DNA from: Agrobacterium cavarae | GTDB lineage: Bacteria; Pseudomonadota; Alphaproteobacteria; Rhizobiales; Rhizobiaceae | Direction of reading: 5' to 3' | Assembly (NCBI RefSeq): GCF_004310285.1 | Contig: NZ_SISF01000029.1 | Span: forward strand, 39,412-103,411 | DNA length: 64,000 nt | Part shown: positions 45,127 to 54,401 of the stretch, piece by piece | Position numbering within the stretch: the first letter of the stretch is position 1 | Layout of the letters: each line of letters opens with the position of its first letter | Program-made: the position numbers and the translations under genes | Notes under the pieces: model-generated | The model's input: the letters and a program-made list of their open reading frames with translations, nothing else | Told to the model about the DNA's origin: nothing | Database searches by the model: none

Positions 45127-45900
45127 ATGTCAGAATGTATCGAGATCAGCCGGGAGGGCCGTGTTGCTCTGATCAGGCTCAATCGTCCGGCGCAGCTCAA
45201 CGCGTTGAACTCGCAGCTTGCACGCGACATGGTTTGCGCAGTGGAAGATCTCGAATCCGACAAGGACGTCGGGGCACTGGTCGTCACCGGCTCGGACAGA
45301 GCGTTCGCGGCGGGAGCAGACATCGCCGAAATGGCGGACAAGAGCGCACAGCAGATGATCGAGGAGGATTTCTTTGCGATCTGGTATCGCTTCGCGCGTA
45401 GTCGGTTGCCGAAGATTGCCGCCGTAAACGGTTATGCGTTGGGTGGCGGATGTGAGTTGATGATGATGTGCGATTTTGCCATCGCGGGCGAAAGCGCGAA
45501 GTTCGGCCAACCCGAAATCAAGCTCGGCGTCATCGCAGGCATGGGTGGAACGCAGCGCATGACGAAACCGATCGGCCGGGCCTTGTCGATGGATCTGCAT
45601 TTGACCGGACGCATGATGGGAGCGGAAGAGGCCCTGCGTGCTGGTCTCATTGCGCGCGTCGTCCCCGACGCCGATGTGGTGCCGACTGCCATGGCGGCTG
45701 CGACACAGATCGCGGACTATTCGCGTTCTGCGGTGCGTCTTGTAAGAGAGACCGTGATGAAGGCCGACGAGCTATCGCTGCATGAGGGCATTCTTTACGA
45801 GCGCGCCATGTTTCATCGCCTGTTCGGTACGCCTGATCAGCGCGAAGGCATGGCCGCATTTGTCGAGAAGCGCAAACCCAATTTTCAAAGGGAGCAATAG
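45127..45900 (+). CDS. enoyl-CoA hydratase
   Basis: A 257-residue crotonase-fold hydratase. Residues GADIAEM (oxyanion loop), ALGGGCELMMMCDFAIAG and catalytic glutamates in FGQPEIKLGVIAGMGG are present. The start at 45127 has AGGGAGA upstream; an ATG at 45109 adds six residues and is less likely. It would hydrate methacrylyl-CoA and tiglyl-CoA in valine and isoleucine degradation. The next gene starts two bases after its stop. Confidence 0.9.
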   Translation: MSECIEISREGRVALIRLNRPAQLNALNSQLARDMVCAVEDLESDKDVGALVVTGSDRAFAAGADIAEMADKSAQQMIEEDFFAIWYRFARSRLPKIAAVNGYALGGGCELMMMCDFAIAGESAKFGQPEIKLGVIAGMGGTQRMTKPIGRALSMDLHLTGRMMGAEEALRAGLIARVVPDADVVPTAMAAATQIADYSRSAVRLVRETVMKADELSLHEGILYERAMFHRLFGTPDQREGMAAFVEKRKPNFQREQ

Positions 45901-45901
45901 C

Positions 45902-46978
45902 ATGTCCGGAATGACCCCAACGGGCATCACATCCGATGAGACGGTTGTCGTCAGTCTGGAAGGCGCGTTGGGGCGCATCCATCTCAACCGTCCCGAAGCG
46001 CTCAACAGCCTCAACCTCGATATAGTCCGTAAAATCTCAGACGGGATTGACGCGCTGGAGGACAATCCCGCGGTTCGCGCGATCGCCCTGACCGGTGAGG
46101 GACGGGCCCTGTGCGCAGGCGGCGACATCAAGATGATTTGGCAAGTGGGTCGAACCGCTCCGCAAGAGGCTCTCGCGTTCTGGGCTGAGGAATATCGCCT
46201 GAACGCCAGGATCAGCCACCTGCGCAAGCCCTGGCTGGCTGTTATGGACGGCATCTGCATGGGCGGTGGCGTTGGCTTGTCGGTTCATGGCAGCCATCGT
46301 ATCGTCACGGAGAAAACGCGCTTTGCGATGCCGGAAACCGGTATCGGCTATTTCCCCGATGTCGGCGGCACATGGGCACTGTCGCGCGCGCCGCAACACC
46401 TCGGTTTCTGGATCGGTCTTACCGGCGCGACGATCGGCGCTGCAGATACGATTGCTGCTGGTCTTGCCGACGCCATGGTCCCGTCCGAAGCCCTCCCGAC
46501 TCTTTTGGCTGACATCGCATCGGGACAGGCGTTGGAAAGTGCGATCAAGGCGCATGCCGGCGATCCCGGTGTTTCGATGCTGAAAGATAATGCGGTCCTG
46601 ATCGACAGCGTGTTCGCTTCGGGCGACATGGAGGAAATTTTTGCCGCCCTGCAGGCGAACGGGTCAGACTTCGCAAAAAGCACCCTGGCACTGCTCGAGG
46701 CGAAATCCCCTACCAGCCTGGTCTTGACCTTGCATTTGCTGCGCGCAGCGCAGAGCTCAGCCTCACTCGAAACCTGCCTCGACCGGGAATACGCCGCCGA
46801 CGCATTGATCCTCGATGGCCACGATTTCTACGAGGGCGTGCGAGCGGCCGTCATCGACAAGGATCGCAATCCCATCTGGTCGCCCGCACGACTGGGAGAG
46901 GTTGATCAAGAGGGGCTCGTTTCCGCCATCAACCCGCTCCCTTCGCTGTTTTCAACGGCAACTGCGGACGATCTTTGA
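45902..46978 (+). CDS. 3-hydroxyisobutyryl-CoA hydrolase
   Basis: A 358-residue crotonase-fold protein, about 100 residues longer than a hydratase, as in the HIBCH family. Diagnostic runs are CAGGDIKMIW, MDGICMGGGVGLSVHGSHRI, FAMPETGIGYFPDVGG, and the C-terminal EGVRAAVIDKDRNPIW. It frees 3-hydroxyisobutyrate from CoA in valine breakdown. The following dehydrogenase gene then acts on the product. Confidence 0.92.
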   Translation: MSGMTPTGITSDETVVVSLEGALGRIHLNRPEALNSLNLDIVRKISDGIDALEDNPAVRAIALTGEGRALCAGGDIKMIWQVGRTAPQEALAFWAEEYRLNARISHLRKPWLAVMDGICMGGGVGLSVHGSHRIVTEKTRFAMPETGIGYFPDVGGTWALSRAPQHLGFWIGLTGATIGAADTIAAGLADAMVPSEALPTLLADIASGQALESAIKAHAGDPGVSMLKDNAVLIDSVFASGDMEEIFAALQANGSDFAKSTLALLEAKSPTSLVLTLHLLRAAQSSASLETCLDREYAADALILDGHDFYEGVRAAVIDKDRNPIWSPARLGEVDQEGLVSAINPLPSLFSTATADDL

Positions 46979-46994
46979 GGCAAGGAGAATAGAT

Positions 46995-47897
46995 ATGGTC
47001 CAGTCGATCGCCTTTATCGGTCTTGGCAACATGGGTGCGCCGATGGCCGGTAATCTGGTCAAGGCGGGTTACACCGTTACCGGCTTCGATGTCGCTGAGG
47101 CTGCGCGCAAAAACGCGACGGAGCGAGGCGTTCGGGTGGTTGAAACCATCGGTGGGGCGGTCGGCGGCGCGGATACCGTCATTACCATGCTTCCTAATGG
47201 CGAACTGGTGCTGGACGTCTGGAGGCAGCTTGTCGGCATTCTTTCACCCGGAACGCTCGTGATCGACAGTTCGACGATCGATGTGGAAGGCGCTCGGGCC
47301 GCGCATGGATTGCTGCCCGAATGCTTGACGATCGACGCGCCGGTTTCTGGTGGAACGGGCGGCGCCGAAGCCGGAACGCTGAGCTTCATGCTGGGTGGAG
47401 ACGCTGCTGCAATCGAGGCCGCGCGTCCGGTTCTGGAACCGATGGCTGGACGCATCATCCCTTGTGGAGCGGCAGGTGCGGGCCAGGCAGCAAAGCTCTG
47501 CAACAACATGCTGCTCGGCATTTCGATGATTGGCGCGGCTGAAGCCTTCGTGCTTGGAGAGAAACTAGGTCTGGACCATCAGGCACTCTTTGATGTGATA
47601 TCCACCTCATCCGGTCAATGCTGGTCGGTCAACACCTACTGCCCGGTGCCGGGTCCCGTTCCGACCTCGCCGGCGAACCGTGATTATGCCCCCGGATTTG
47701 CGAGCGCGTTGATGCTCAAGGATCTGCGCCTGGCAAACCAGGCAGCAACGGACTCCATGGCGATGACACCACTGGGTGCGCACGCCCTAAAACTCTATGA
47801 GGCTTTCGTTGCGTCAGGTCACGCCCACGAGGATTTCTCGGCGATTATCGCGCTTTTGAGGGCCGCCAAGTCAGTCGATGATGGGGGGATCGACTGA
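46995..47897 (+). CDS. mmsB: 3-hydroxyisobutyrate dehydrogenase
   Basis: A 300-residue beta-hydroxyacid dehydrogenase. NAD loop GLGNMGAPMAGNL, substrate motif DAPVSGGTGGAEAGTLSFMLGG and the catalytic lysine in GAGQAAKLCNN are present. An AAGGAG site precedes the ATG. It makes methylmalonate semialdehyde; the next enzyme of the pathway (MmsA) is not encoded in this window. Last gene of the operon. Confidence 0.93.
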   Translation: MVQSIAFIGLGNMGAPMAGNLVKAGYTVTGFDVAEAARKNATERGVRVVETIGGAVGGADTVITMLPNGELVLDVWRQLVGILSPGTLVIDSSTIDVEGARAAHGLLPECLTIDAPVSGGTGGAEAGTLSFMLGGDAAAIEAARPVLEPMAGRIIPCGAAGAGQAAKLCNNMLLGISMIGAAEAFVLGEKLGLDHQALFDVISTSSGQCWSVNTYCPVPGPVPTSPANRDYAPGFASALMLKDLRLANQAATDSMAMTPLGAHALKLYEAFVASGHAHEDFSAIIALLRAAKSVDDGGID

Positions 47898-47948
47898 CGA
47901 CGGCAAGCTTGCCGGCTCTTCGGGGTAAGATTGACGCCTGGGCGTTTC

Positions 47949-49463
47949 TTACTCTCCGCGTGGATAGCGCTGGTTTTCCTCAAGCACATTGAGGTCCATG
48001 TGATTGCGCATATATCGCTCCGACGCCTTTTGCAGAGGCTGGTAGTCCCAAGGATAATAGGCGCCGTTGCGCAGCGCCTTGTAGACCACCCAGCGCCGTG
48101 CCTGGCTCTCGCGCACGGCCTCGTCGAAGGCGGGCAGCTTCCAGCGTCGGTCGATCTCTGCAGACAGCGCCGAAAGCACGTCGCGAAAGGCGGGATCGCC
48201 GGCAAGGTTGGTACGCTCTTCGGGGTCTGTCTCCAGATCGTAAAGCAGTGGTGGATCAGCGTCGCAGACCGAAAGCTTGTAGCGCCCGTCACGAAGAGCG
48301 ACGAGTGGCGCAATAGAGCCTTCGGCCGCATATTCCATCGGCACAGGACCACGTGTGCCGGTCCCTGCGGCTAGGGGTGCCAGGTCCTCGCCATCCGTCC
48401 AGCGCTTCAACGAGGTGATGTCGAGCCCAGCCAATCCGCACAGCGTGGGTGTGACATCGAGGGTCGACACAGGTGCGTCGATCCTTGCAGGCATCCAGCC
48501 CGGCGCTGCGATCATCAACGGCACGCGCGCGGAGCCTTCGAAGAAGCACATCTTGAACCACAGCCCGCGTTCGCCGAGCATATCGCCATGGTCGGACAAA
48601 AACAGGATGATGGTGTCCTCCTCCATCCGGGTGGCTTTCAGGACTTGCAGGATCTCGCCGATCTTCTCGTCGATGTAGGAGATGTTGGCGAAGTAGCCGC
48701 GTCGTGCGCGCCTGATTTGCTCCGGCGTGATGTCGAACGCCTTGTGATCGCACGCTTCCAGCAGGCGTTTCGAATGCGGATCCTGATCCTCAAAGGCGAT
48801 CGTTTCCGACCGCGGATCGAGTGCCGCACACTCCTCGTAGAGGTCCCAAAACTTCCTTCGGGCCACATAAGGATCGTGCGGATGAGTAAAGCTGACTGTG
48901 AGGCACCAGGGCCGTTCATCGAGGCGGCGTGACAGATCATAGAGTTTGCGCGTGGCGTTGTAGGCCACCTCGTCGTCATACTCCATCTGGTTGGTGATCT
49001 CGGCAACGCCCGCACCGGTGACGGAACCGAGATTGTGATACCACCAGTCGATACGTTCGCCGGGCTTGGTGTAATCAGGCGTCCAGCCGAAATCCGCCGG
49101 ATAGATATCCGTCGTCAGGCGTTCCTCAAAGCCGTGCAGTTGGTCGGGCCCGACGAAGTGCATTTTTCCTGAAAGGCCCGTGTAATAGCCGCCCGCCCGC
49201 AGATGATGGGCATAGGTCGGTATGTCGGATGCGAATTCGGCGGCGTTGTCATAGACCCTTGTTCGACTGGGCAATTGACCGGACATGAAGGAGGCACGCG
49301 CCGGCGCGCAAAGCGGGCTTGCCGTGTAGGTATTGGCAAAGCGGACGGACCGCTCTGCCAATGCTTTCAGATGGGGCGCGTGCAGGAAATCCGCAGGTCC
49401 GTCGGGGAAAAACGTCCCGTTGAACTGGTCGGCCATCAGGATCAGGATATTGGGACGGGCCAT
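47949..49463 (-). CDS. betC: choline sulfatase
   Basis: A 504-residue sulfatase of the BetC type that splits choline-O-sulfate. The sulfatase signature CAPAR puts the formylglycine cysteine at Cys52; metal residues occur in NILILMADQ near the N-terminus and SDHGDMLGE mid-protein. The start MARPNIL is chosen; the frame runs 17 residues further upstream into the binding-protein end. Second gene after choX, 16 bases downstream. Confidence 0.92.
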   Translation of the reverse strand: MARPNILILMADQFNGTFFPDGPADFLHAPHLKALAERSVRFANTYTASPLCAPARASFMSGQLPSRTRVYDNAAEFASDIPTYAHHLRAGGYYTGLSGKMHFVGPDQLHGFEERLTTDIYPADFGWTPDYTKPGERIDWWYHNLGSVTGAGVAEITNQMEYDDEVAYNATRKLYDLSRRLDERPWCLTVSFTHPHDPYVARRKFWDLYEECAALDPRSETIAFEDQDPHSKRLLEACDHKAFDITPEQIRRARRGYFANISYIDEKIGEILQVLKATRMEEDTIILFLSDHGDMLGERGLWFKMCFFEGSARVPLMIAAPGWMPARIDAPVSTLDVTPTLCGLAGLDITSLKRWTDGEDLAPLAAGTGTRGPVPMEYAAEGSIAPLVALRDGRYKLSVCDADPPLLYDLETDPEERTNLAGDPAFRDVLSALSAEIDRRWKLPAFDEAVRESQARRWVVYKALRNGAYYPWDYQPLQKASERYMRNHMDLNVLEENQRYPRGE

Positions 49464-49479
49464 GTCGAAATTTCCGGCT

Positions 49480-50433
49480 TCAGAGCCCAAGCTTTGCCTT
49501 GACGGCGGCATCACCCGGTTTGCCGTCCAATGTCGTCACCCCTTGCAGCCAACCGTCAATTGCTTTCGGGTCCGCCTTCAGCCAAGCCGTGGCCGCCGCT
49601 TTGGAGTCCTCGCCACCGAGAATTAAGCCCATCAAGCTGTTTTCCATGTCGATGTTGAACGTCAGGTTTTTGAACAGCTTCGCCGCATTCGGGCACTGCT
49701 GAGGCCAGCCGGTGCGCGCCAGCGTGTAGACTTCCGCGCCGCCGAAATTGGGACCGAAATAGGCGTCGCCGCCGGAAAGATAGGTGATGTCGATCTTCTT
49801 GTTCATCGGATGCGGAGCCCAGGCGAGGAAGACCACCGCCTTCTTGTCGCGACCTGCCCGCTCCACCTGCGCCAGCATGGCCTGCTCGCCGGATTCCACC
49901 AATTGCCAGCCTTTGAGGCCGAAGTCGTTGGCATCGATGATTTTCTGAATGTTCTGGTTCGCAGGCGCGCCCGGCTCGATCCCGTAGATCTTGCTTTCGA
50001 ACTCGTCTGCATGCTTGGAGAGATCGGCGAAATCCTTCACGCCCTTCTCCGCCATATAGGCTGGCACCGCCAGCGTGAACTTGGCGCCTTCAAGATTTTT
50101 CGTCATAACTTCGGCGGCCTTGGCGGCCTTCATGTCATCGACAAAGGATTTCTGCGCTGGCATCCAGTTGCCAAGGAAGACGTCGATCTCGCTGTTTTTC
50201 ATCGCCTGATAGCCGATCGGAACCGAGAGGGTTTTCACGTCTGCCTCATAGCCCAGCGAATCGAGCAGAACGGACGCCACACCATTCGTGGCGGTGATGT
50301 CGGTCCAGCCCGGATCACTCAGGCGGACCGTCTTGCAGGCCGCGTCGTCGGCGGCCTGAAGTGGAGTTGAGAAGGCTGCCACCGATAAAAACAGACCAGC
50401 GGCTATGCGATGCAGGCGATAATCGATTTTCAT
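49480..50433 (-). CDS. choX: periplasmic choline binding protein
   Basis: A 317-residue ChoX/OpuAC-like binding protein with a signal peptide (about 1-28, ending LQA). The aromatic-rich stretches SDPGWTDI and FLGNWMPAQK, and PGAPANQNIQK, fit the choline box of ChoX, where aromatic side chains hold the quaternary ammonium group. Transport partners (ChoW, ChoV) are not in this window. The gene leads the choX-betC operon and is divergent from a LysR regulator. Confidence 0.9.
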   Translation of the reverse strand: MKIDYRLHRIAAGLFLSVAAFSTPLQAADDAACKTVRLSDPGWTDITATNGVASVLLDSLGYEADVKTLSVPIGYQAMKNSEIDVFLGNWMPAQKSFVDDMKAAKAAEVMTKNLEGAKFTLAVPAYMAEKGVKDFADLSKHADEFESKIYGIEPGAPANQNIQKIIDANDFGLKGWQLVESGEQAMLAQVERAGRDKKAVVFLAWAPHPMNKKIDITYLSGGDAYFGPNFGGAEVYTLARTGWPQQCPNAAKLFKNLTFNIDMENSLMGLILGGEDSKAAATAWLKADPKAIDGWLQGVTTLDGKPGDAAVKAKLGL

Positions 50434-50526
50434 TGTGGTTCCCCTTTATTAGTTTCGTTTATTGAACGCAGCATTGTTTTTGCCTGTAAAGCAGGTATTT
50501 TTCGATAGTTGGCATAAGGAATTTTA

Positions 50527-51420
50527 ATGTCAGAGCGACCGCTCGATCTTGGCTGGATGCGCATTTTCACCGAGGTGGCTCGTCGCGGCAGCCTGACGGC
50601 AGCGGCTGCATCGCTCAGACTGACCCAGCCGGCTGTCAGCTACCAGATCCGCAGGCTCGAGGATGAACTTGGTGTTGCCCTGATCCGCCGCAAACATCGT
50701 GGGATAGAACTCACCGCAGAAGGGCAGCGGCTCTTCGAGGTCGCGTCGCGCAGTGTCGACGCCATCGATCTTGTGGCGGGCCAACTGCGCAAAACGGACG
50801 AGCGTCAGACGATCCGCCTACACACGGACTATGCGTTTTCGTCACTGTGGTTGATCCCGCGCATGCACGGCTTTCGTGTCCTCAATCCCGATATCAATAT
50901 CCAGATCGTCGCGACACAGGACCCGCTGGGGCAGGGTAAGCACGACAGCGACGTGATGGTGATCTTCGGGACAAAGCAGGATGCAGGCGAGGGAGCAGTC
51001 CTGCTGCTTTCTGAAAAAGTCACTCCGGTGTGTGCGCCCGCCATGCTGGCGGGATCGGCTCCTACGAGCATCGCAGATTTCTCCAGACGTAAACTCATTC
51101 ATCTCGAAAATAATTCTCAGACGCACTGGTACGACTGGGCCGACTACCTCACTCAACTCGGCGTGGAGCGAGCACCTGAACACAGCGGCGGCGACATCAG
51201 CTTCAACAACTACGCGATGGTCGTGCAGGCAAGCATCTGCGAACAGGGTTTCGCGCTCGGCTGGGCGGGATTGATCGATCCTCTGCTGGAGGCGGGTGTG
51301 CTGGTAACCGCTGGTCCGAGCCTTGATGCACCGAACCGCGGCTACTGGTTGATGCGACCCAAGAGCAAAGACGTGGCGGTGGGTAAGCTGACAGAGTGGC
51401 TTATTGGCGAGCGGCACTAA
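50527..51420 (+). CDS. LysR-family choline-sulfate utilisation regulator
   Basis: A 297-residue LysR protein with helix-turn-helix at about 10-65 (SLRLTQPAVSYQIRRLEDEL) and an effector domain. It is divergent from choX-betC, and such regulators sit beside betC in many rhizobia and pseudomonads. It probably activates uptake and hydrolysis of choline sulfate. Confidence 0.9.
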   Translation: MSERPLDLGWMRIFTEVARRGSLTAAAASLRLTQPAVSYQIRRLEDELGVALIRRKHRGIELTAEGQRLFEVASRSVDAIDLVAGQLRKTDERQTIRLHTDYAFSSLWLIPRMHGFRVLNPDINIQIVATQDPLGQGKHDSDVMVIFGTKQDAGEGAVLLLSEKVTPVCAPAMLAGSAPTSIADFSRRKLIHLENNSQTHWYDWADYLTQLGVERAPEHSGGDISFNNYAMVVQASICEQGFALGWAGLIDPLLEAGVLVTAGPSLDAPNRGYWLMRPKSKDVAVGKLTEWLIGERH

Positions 51421-51447
51421 AATCTCTGACGAGGCTTGTATCAGAGA
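51419..51447 (-). terminator. terminator of the efflux operon
   Basis: A 7-base perfect stem (TCTCTGA / TCAGAGA) with an 11-base loop. Read on the minus strand it is followed by TTTTAG, so it should end the emrAB transcripts; on the plus strand it lacks a T-run. Confidence 0.55.
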
Positions 51448-51450
51448 GGC

Positions 51451-53058
51451 TCAATGCATCCCGCCACCGCCAGCCTTCGTATCGACGTTGCGCAGGATCA
51501 ATGCCAGCGGAACCGCGAGTATGGAAATCACCGCCAGGACAAAAAACACGTCGATATAGGCAAGGTAGCTCGCCTGAGCGCCGACCTGCTGGCCGATGAG
51601 CGCCATGGCCTGGTTTTGTGCGTCCACCACAGAGGAGCCACGCTCCGCGAAGAAGCCCTGCAGGTTCTGCATGGTTTGATGATAGGCCGGATCCGCGGGA
51701 TTAACGTGTTCGACCAACCTGCTCTGATGCCACTGCTCGCGATGGGCCAGTACGTTGGAGGCGATTGAGACGCCGATCGAGCCGCCGGTGTTGCGGGCTG
51801 CGTTGATGAGGGCGGACGCCTGGTCTGTCTGGTCGGGTCGCAGACCGTCGTAGGAGGCGGCGGTTATCGGGATGAAGATCAGCGGCAGGCCGAGACCGAG
51901 AATGCAGCGGGACCATACGAAGAAGCTGAAATCCGCATCGGGGCTGAGGCGCGTCAGGTCGTACATGGAGAGGGCAACCATGGTCGCGCCAACGGCGATC
52001 AGGTATTTTGGCTGGATGCGGGACGTCAACTGGCCGGCCATGAACATCATGAACATGGTCACCAGACCGCCTGGGGATAGCGCCAGGCCCGCCCAGGTGG
52101 CGGTATAGCCATAATTTTCCTGCAGCACCTGCGGCACGAACTGGGTGGTGGCGATGAGGATGGCGCCGATTGCGAGCATCACGATCATGCACGAACCGAA
52201 CTGTCGGGTTGCGATGAGACGCACATCGAGTACCGGGTTCTTCGCTGTCAGCAGCCAGGGAATCGATGCCGCCAGTGCGGCAAAGCAGATGACCGCTGTG
52301 ACGATGATGAAGGTCGAGTCGAACCAATCCTCGATCTGGCCGCGATCGAGCATGAGTTCAAGCGATCCGAGGAACGTCGCGACCAGCAAGAAACCGATAA
52401 TATCGAAACGAATGCCGCGTAGGCGCATCTCTTCGCGCTTTTTTTTCTGGTCGTCGGAATCGTTGACCAGGAAATAGACGAGCAGGAAAGCAAAAATGCC
52501 GACAGGCCCGTTGATCAGGAAACACCAATGCCAGGAGAGATTGTCGGACAGCCAGCCGCCAAGTGTCGGGCCGACGACGGGTGCGACCACCACGGCGATG
52601 CCGAAAATCGCAAAGGCCTGGCCGCGTTTTGCCGGAGGAAAAGCGTCGGTGAGGATCGATTGCGACACTGGCACCATGCCGCCGCCTGCAAAGCCCTGGA
52701 TCATGCGAAAGACGAGAAGTGACGGCAGATCCCATGCCAGACCGCACATGACAGAGGCGACCGTGAACATGGCAAGGCAGACGAGGTAGAACCGCTTGCG
52801 ACCATAACGCTGGGCAATGAAGCTGGAAGCGATTAGCGCTATGGCGTTGGAGACGAGATAGGTGGTGACGACCCAGGACGCCTCGTCGGAACTAACGGCC
52901 AAGCCGCCGGAAATATAGCGCAGAGCGACGTTGGCGATGGTGGTGTCGAGCACCTCCATGAACACGGCGAGCGCCACAACGACCGCCACCAACCACGGAT
53001 TGGTGGTGCGGCGACTCGCCATTGCGCCGGTTCCGCCTGTCGCTGTCGCGGTTGCCAT
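51451..53058 (-). CDS. emrB: EmrB/QacA-type MFS efflux pump (DHA2)
   Basis: A 535-residue, 14-segment MFS pump. Motif NVALRYISGGLAVSSDEASWVVTTYLVSNAIA at the N-terminus and GRKRFYLV (motif A) are typical of EmrB. It expels hydrophobic toxic compounds with the EmrA adaptor encoded just upstream (27-base gap) and an outer-membrane channel located elsewhere. No local regulator was found. Confidence 0.92.
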   Translation of the reverse strand: MATATATGGTGAMASRRTTNPWLVAVVVALAVFMEVLDTTIANVALRYISGGLAVSSDEASWVVTTYLVSNAIALIASSFIAQRYGRKRFYLVCLAMFTVASVMCGLAWDLPSLLVFRMIQGFAGGGMVPVSQSILTDAFPPAKRGQAFAIFGIAVVVAPVVGPTLGGWLSDNLSWHWCFLINGPVGIFAFLLVYFLVNDSDDQKKKREEMRLRGIRFDIIGFLLVATFLGSLELMLDRGQIEDWFDSTFIIVTAVICFAALAASIPWLLTAKNPVLDVRLIATRQFGSCMIVMLAIGAILIATTQFVPQVLQENYGYTATWAGLALSPGGLVTMFMMFMAGQLTSRIQPKYLIAVGATMVALSMYDLTRLSPDADFSFFVWSRCILGLGLPLIFIPITAASYDGLRPDQTDQASALINAARNTGGSIGVSIASNVLAHREQWHQSRLVEHVNPADPAYHQTMQNLQGFFAERGSSVVDAQNQAMALIGQQVGAQASYLAYIDVFFVLAVISILAVPLALILRNVDTKAGGGGMH

Positions 53059-53085
53059 ATCCGGTCCTCGATCCTGATGTCTGGA

Positions 53086-54240
53086 TTAGCCTCTAGGGCG
53101 AACGGTCACGGTGGGTTCGACCGACATACCCGGACCGATGGAGACATCCTTCGGCCAATTATCAACCGTAATCTTCACCGGCACGCGCTGGGTGACCTTC
53201 ACATAGTTGCCTGTAGCGTTCTCTGCCGGGAGCAGCGAGAAGGCGGTGCCGGAACCCGGCTGCACGGAGTCGACCTTGCCGTGCAGAAGGTGATCCGGAT
53301 AGGCGTCAATCGTGAGGTCCACCGGCTGGCCGGGGCGCATATCGGCCAGTTGCGTTTCCTTGAAATTGGCTGTGACCCAAATCTCATCGGGCACGAACAT
53401 GGCGATGGCCTGGCCCGCCTGGACAAATTGCCCCTTTGCACCACTGATCTTCACCACGCGACCGGGCTGTGCAGCGGTGAGCGTCGTGTAGTCGAGATTC
53501 TGGTCGGCGCTTTCCTTCTGGGCCTCTGCTTGCTTCAGGCTCGCCTCGGCGTTGGTGCGCTGTGCTTCCGCGGCGACCTTGTTCTTCATTGCCGAACTGA
53601 TGTTGGCCTGGGCTTCCGCATATGCCGCCTGAGCCTGGCGCAGGTTAGATTCTGCCTGCTGGGATGTCTGCAGGCTGCCGGCGCCGCCCTGCTGCAATTG
53701 GCGCTGCCGGTTGGCCTCGTCTTTCGCAAACTGCAGAGCGGCGCCCGATGAGGCCTCGCGCGCCTTTGCTTCATCGATCGCAGCCGACGCGACATCTATC
53801 TGTGCCGTTGCATTGATAATCGATGCCTTGGCCGCTTCCACCTGCGCCTCGGCCTGATCCACGGCGATCTGATAATCGCGCGGGGCTATTTTGGCGATCA
53901 CGGCGCCAGCCGCGACATGGGCGTTGTCGGTAACGGCGACATCTTCCAGATAACCGGAGACCTTCGTCGCGAGCGCAAAACTGCGCGCATCGACAAAGGC
54001 GTCGTCCGTCGTCTCGTAAGGATAGAAATAGACGAGCCAGACGAAATAAGTAGCAATCCCGAGCCCAATAAGACCAGCAATGATGAGCGCCGTCCAATAG
54101 GGATGTCGGCGTATCACTGATGGCTTCTTGTCTTCCTGCTTTGGTTGTTGACCGTCGGTCTTTGTCTGAAGCTCGCGATCCTGCGGATCGCCGTTTTGCT
54201 TCGCTTCGTTTTCGGAAACGGCGCGCTGAGCTTGAACCAC
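53086..54240 (-). CDS. emrA: EmrA-type membrane fusion protein
   Basis: A 384-residue HlyD-family adaptor. A cytoplasmic N-terminus (about 1-46, charged, Gln/Lys-rich) is followed by one membrane segment (about 50-72), split lipoyl/barrel halves and a long helical hairpin rich in Ala, Gln and Glu (about 125-260). It bridges the EmrB pump to the outer membrane. First gene of the efflux pair. Confidence 0.92.
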   Translation of the reverse strand: MVQAQRAVSENEAKQNGDPQDRELQTKTDGQQPKQEDKKPSVIRRHPYWTALIIAGLIGLGIATYFVWLVYFYPYETTDDAFVDARSFALATKVSGYLEDVAVTDNAHVAAGAVIAKIAPRDYQIAVDQAEAQVEAAKASIINATAQIDVASAAIDEAKAREASSGAALQFAKDEANRQRQLQQGGAGSLQTSQQAESNLRQAQAAYAEAQANISSAMKNKVAAEAQRTNAEASLKQAEAQKESADQNLDYTTLTAAQPGRVVKISGAKGQFVQAGQAIAMFVPDEIWVTANFKETQLADMRPGQPVDLTIDAYPDHLLHGKVDSVQPGSGTAFSLLPAENATGNYVKVTQRVPVKITVDNWPKDVSIGPGMSVEPTVTVRPRG

Positions 54241-54401
54241 GATATGCCTCTAAAAATAAGCTGAATATTCGACCTCAACGCAAGACAAACTTAAAAGTTC
54301 CGGGCAAAGTTGCACCGCAAAAAAATCCTGAGAGTGCCTCGTTTTCTTTGACGCGACGTCCTCTCAGATGACGTTTGCGTGGTCAGAAACGCACTGAGGT
54401 T

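Noticed and set aside
47901..47914. 14-base palindrome CGGCAAGCTTGCCG between mmsB and betC as a terminator
   Set aside because: With a minimal loop only five base pairs remain and no T-tract follows on either strand.
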